NCBI GenBank assembly: GCA_907164885.2
Contig: OU015496.1
Location: forward strand, 107,474,322 to 107,538,321
Direction: 5' to 3'
Length of the DNA stretch: 64,000 bases
DNA from: Dolomedes plantarius
Lineage: Eukaryota; Arthropoda; Arachnida; Araneae; Dolomedidae
Part shown: piece by piece, positions 61,330-64,000 of the stretch
Layout: each line of letters opens with the position of its first letter
How positions within the stretch are numbered: position 1 is the stretch's first letter
Translations under genes and position numbers: made by a program
Notes under the pieces: generated by a model
The model's database searches: none
Told to the model about the DNA's origin: nothing
The model's input: the letters and a program-made list of their open reading frames with translations, nothing else

Positions 61330-63822
61330 TTATCAAAGAGCAAAACACTGGATAATCTGTAAATTTGAGTATTACAGATGTCTATCTCTTTGTTAAACTT
61401 TATGAGGATTTATACAAGTAATTACACTGGAAGCTATTGAAGAGTTTCATTTAACTGTATTAGCAATTTTTGGCCATAGATTCCCCTTATTTATAATGTA
61501 AATTAATGATAAACTAATTGGTACCCATCAAAACATGACTGCTAGATAGTAAATAAATGCACTAATACACAAATTATACTCAACACATCATTGCCAAATG
61601 TTGAAAATCATAATAATGCTCAGAAACAAATTAATGTGTTTATGCGACCTCACGCTTAGTGAGTGTCTAAAGCCAGATTTAAAAATGGTTCTGAGCATTC
61701 GGAGAAAGCAATTTTTTTTAAATTGTAAATTATCGCTAATTAAACAGCGTGAAATTAACAATTTCCATCAGGTTTAATCTTATATTTCACAAACATAATT
61801 ATCATAAAGATAAAAATGGCAGAGAGAGATCTAGAGAGACTCCTCGGAATAAACGTGTTTATCCTTAAAACATGTCATTGAGCATGCTCACGAACAGTGA
61901 GTTTCAAAAGCCAGATTTAAATATGCCACTGAGCATGCGCAGAAATAAATTTTTAATTGTAAATTATCACTAATTAATAGAAATTGAGATTACAAAAACC
62001 AAATTTGACACATTTCTAGATTAGGATCTGCCATTTAAGACCAAAATGATGTAAATTGATGCAGTAGTTTTCTCTCACGGACTGCCCCAAAAGTCGGCTT
62101 AGCAACTTAAATATATAGATATGTCCAAAACTAAACGGTCTTTGAATTTTGAACTATGAATTTATTCAAAACAAGATTTCTATTTATTGAAATTATGCTT
62201 GTAGCGTCACGACAAGGCTGATAAACTCTCTGAGGCGTTGCTAATAATTACTACTATGGGATCCATAACAAAGAAAGACAGAGTCCTAATTAAAAGTGAA
62301 GGCCAATTTTTAAAACAAAAACTTAACGAGGAAATTTATTTACAAACAGAAAAACTTAACATTTAAGGTTGCAACATATTCAATTTAACTCCGTGTAGAT
62401 TTACAACGTACGGAGCCTATAAAACACACGTCCGTACAGGCCGCGTGCTAACTAGCGTCTCCCCCTCAGACAGGGGGTCGGCAATCGCTGGTGACAGTTC
62501 CTTCGTAACTTTATTGCATTCCAGAGTCGTTAGGACGACAACTTTACTGGCTTCATCTGTCGGAAAACGTTTTTTAATCCCCCCACGTGTTCAGAACTGG
62601 TGGAACCTCGCAAAACTTTTCCCGGTAAAACGCAGCTGTGTTTCAAGCACTTGTGGGGTCTTGGGGAAAATAAGACCATACATCCAGTACGCTACATGCC
62701 ATTGTACAAGTGTGATGATCACACATAAAACACATTTTTGATGAAACAAAAATCATTACAAAATGTGCAAATTAAAATCAATATCAAATCAATATCTGTC
62801 CTGGACCCCCTCACATTTTTCAGGCTTCACAATTTGACTTACTCAGTTTAAACTTCGGTAATTAATGTTATTTATAAACGCATAAAAAAAGAAGGAATGA
62901 CACGCGCAGGTGCTTCTCTGACATTCCCATCCTAGACCAGTATTCGTTTGCTTGTCGTAATTTAAAGTTTTCAGCATTCTGCGCCACACGAAAAACTTCC
63001 TGTTCCTTGAGTGCAAATTTAACGGATACAAATGACTTAACTCTTTTATTTCCTCTAAATTCCACCCAGCGCCCTGATGCCTCAAGTGCGTGACAGGAAA
63101 GCTCCTTGCTTTAAAAGATTAGCAGACGATAAATCTGCCGCTGAAAAGAATTTATTGCCAAAATTAAAATAAACGGCTCTTGCGAAAATAACATTTTATT
63201 CTTGGCTTATGCGAAGGAATTTCTGTCTCCAGACGAAAAAGCTTTGATGTGGAGAACCCGGGGCCCCTGCGTGTTTACCACCGAATCAGAATTCTGTTTA
63301 CTCATACTTGTTTTGGACGGAATTTTCGAACTTTCACGAGATGCCTACTTTGGGTGGTAGGGGGGAAAAAAAGATGCCGCATTTAAATTTTAAAACAGAT
63401 GTTTACATCAGAGAAAGGGGGTTGGGCGCGTTTAAATTTCAAAACAGCTGTTTTCGATGATAGTGCAGAGTAAAAAGTCGTTCATATGATGTTTAGGGGT
63501 ATCTTGAATTTAAGAATTATATACTGCTCGACTATCCTGGAACTTATTCTTTATACCTTCTGTAGAATTCAAGCTAGTTTTGATATATCTTTGAAATGAA
63601 GGTTTATTTTAGAAAAGTTTAATATTTATACCGATGTCTACTTACTATGGATTATTTTGGCTTCTGAAATTGGCTATTTTCCATTTCCGTTAGGGCCAAA
63701 AAAAGAGTTTTAGTGGTATGTATTGTAGATTTGACATCTCTGATAATTTCTACCCATTCCTATGTATTTCCTCCACCAAGAAGTATATTACTGAGTTAGT
63801 TCCATAAAGTTTTTTTTTTCCA
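61330..63822. other. no gene recognised, 2.5 kb; internal direct repeat
   Basis: A ~90-bp block at 61655-61745 recurs at about 61893-61980 (AAGCCAGATTTAAA, CTGAGCAT, AATTGTAAATTATC), so a ~240-bp diverged tandem duplication. A GC-richer patch at 62400-62740 contains an unrecognised 98-codon ORF. No domain or repeat identity. Confidence 0.5.
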
Positions 63823-63900
63823 ATGCGGAGGAATTTGTCATGAGGCATTCGCCTTTTGTTATTCACCGCGAAGTTTTTGTTGCATAATTTACTATGGTCC
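63823..63900 (-). mobile_element. SINE family 3 body fragment
   Basis: AATGCGGAGGAATTTGTCAT and the TATTCACCGCGAAGTTTTTG word match 7516-7590 (AATGCGGAGGCACTTGTCGC and CCCCGCAGTTTTGCTGG). Confidence 0.6.
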
Positions 63901-63926
63901 ATTGCAAAAACTGCGATTTTATCAGT

Positions 63927-63988
63927 GGCGGAAAATTTTCCGTCGCCGCTCGAAGAAATCTCCGACGGCGGAAAATTTTCCGTCGCCG
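63927..63988. repeat. duplicated palindromic word, 40-bp period
   Basis: GGCGGAAAATTTTCCGTCGC occurs at 63927 and again at 63967. Each is nearly self-complementary around AAAATTTT. The window ends 12 bases later, so the array may continue. Confidence 0.8.
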
Positions 63989-64000
63989 TCGTGTTTTGCG

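Noticed and set aside
62445..62741. 98-codon ORF in a GC-richer patch
   Set aside because: No recognisable domain. I also considered LTR sequence here but found no paired LTR or primer site.

Overview
The window is eukaryotic, AT-rich, repeat-dominated DNA. I see no host gene, no rRNA or true tRNA gene, no CRISPR array and no bacterial operon. The repeat types (Helitrons, Tc1/mariner, piggyBac, PIF/Harbinger and hAT elements, tRNA-derived SINEs, jockey-like LINE pieces, long (TA)n tracts) and the resemblance of the transposase and SINE sequences to those I know from arachnids suggest an arthropod, probably a spider. That assignment is inference from memory, not from a search.

Layout. 1-20 kb: a piggyBac 5' end cut by the window edge; TTAA-flanked short inverted-repeat elements, one carrying a SINE; an hAT miniature element with an exact 8-bp target duplication; a Tc1 relic with a SINE in its last codons; a jockey-like reverse transcriptase relic split by a miniature element; a 1.05-kb mariner-like element. 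20-25 kb: a 4.9-kb Helitron containing a second Helitron, which contains a 1.45-kb piggyBac element. 25-37 kb: LINE fragments, Helitron ends, SINEs, a 215-bp tandem array, a foldback element and a hidden PIF/Harbinger relic with MADF and nuclease remnants. 37-46 kb: a nearly intact mariner-type element (37728-39649) and a nearly intact Tc1 element (44547-45954), plus SINEs and a small Helitron. 49-56 kb: a Helitron-rich block with a 325-bp tandem array and three Helitrons joined end to end. 56-64 kb: (TA)n tracts, a piggyBac-like miniature element and otherwise unrecognised AT-rich sequence.

Nothing here works together as a pathway. The elements form a layered insertion record. Several layers can be ordered because target duplications or uninterrupted sister copies lie in the same window. 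All recognised transposase genes carry stops, frameshifts or truncations, so none looks autonomous now. I found no convincing new multi-gene system. The most interesting features are the abutting Helitrons, the Helitron-derived 325-bp array, a piggyBac copy with an internal inverted copy of its own terminus, and an unclassified ~300-bp repeat present as three strongly diverged copies.
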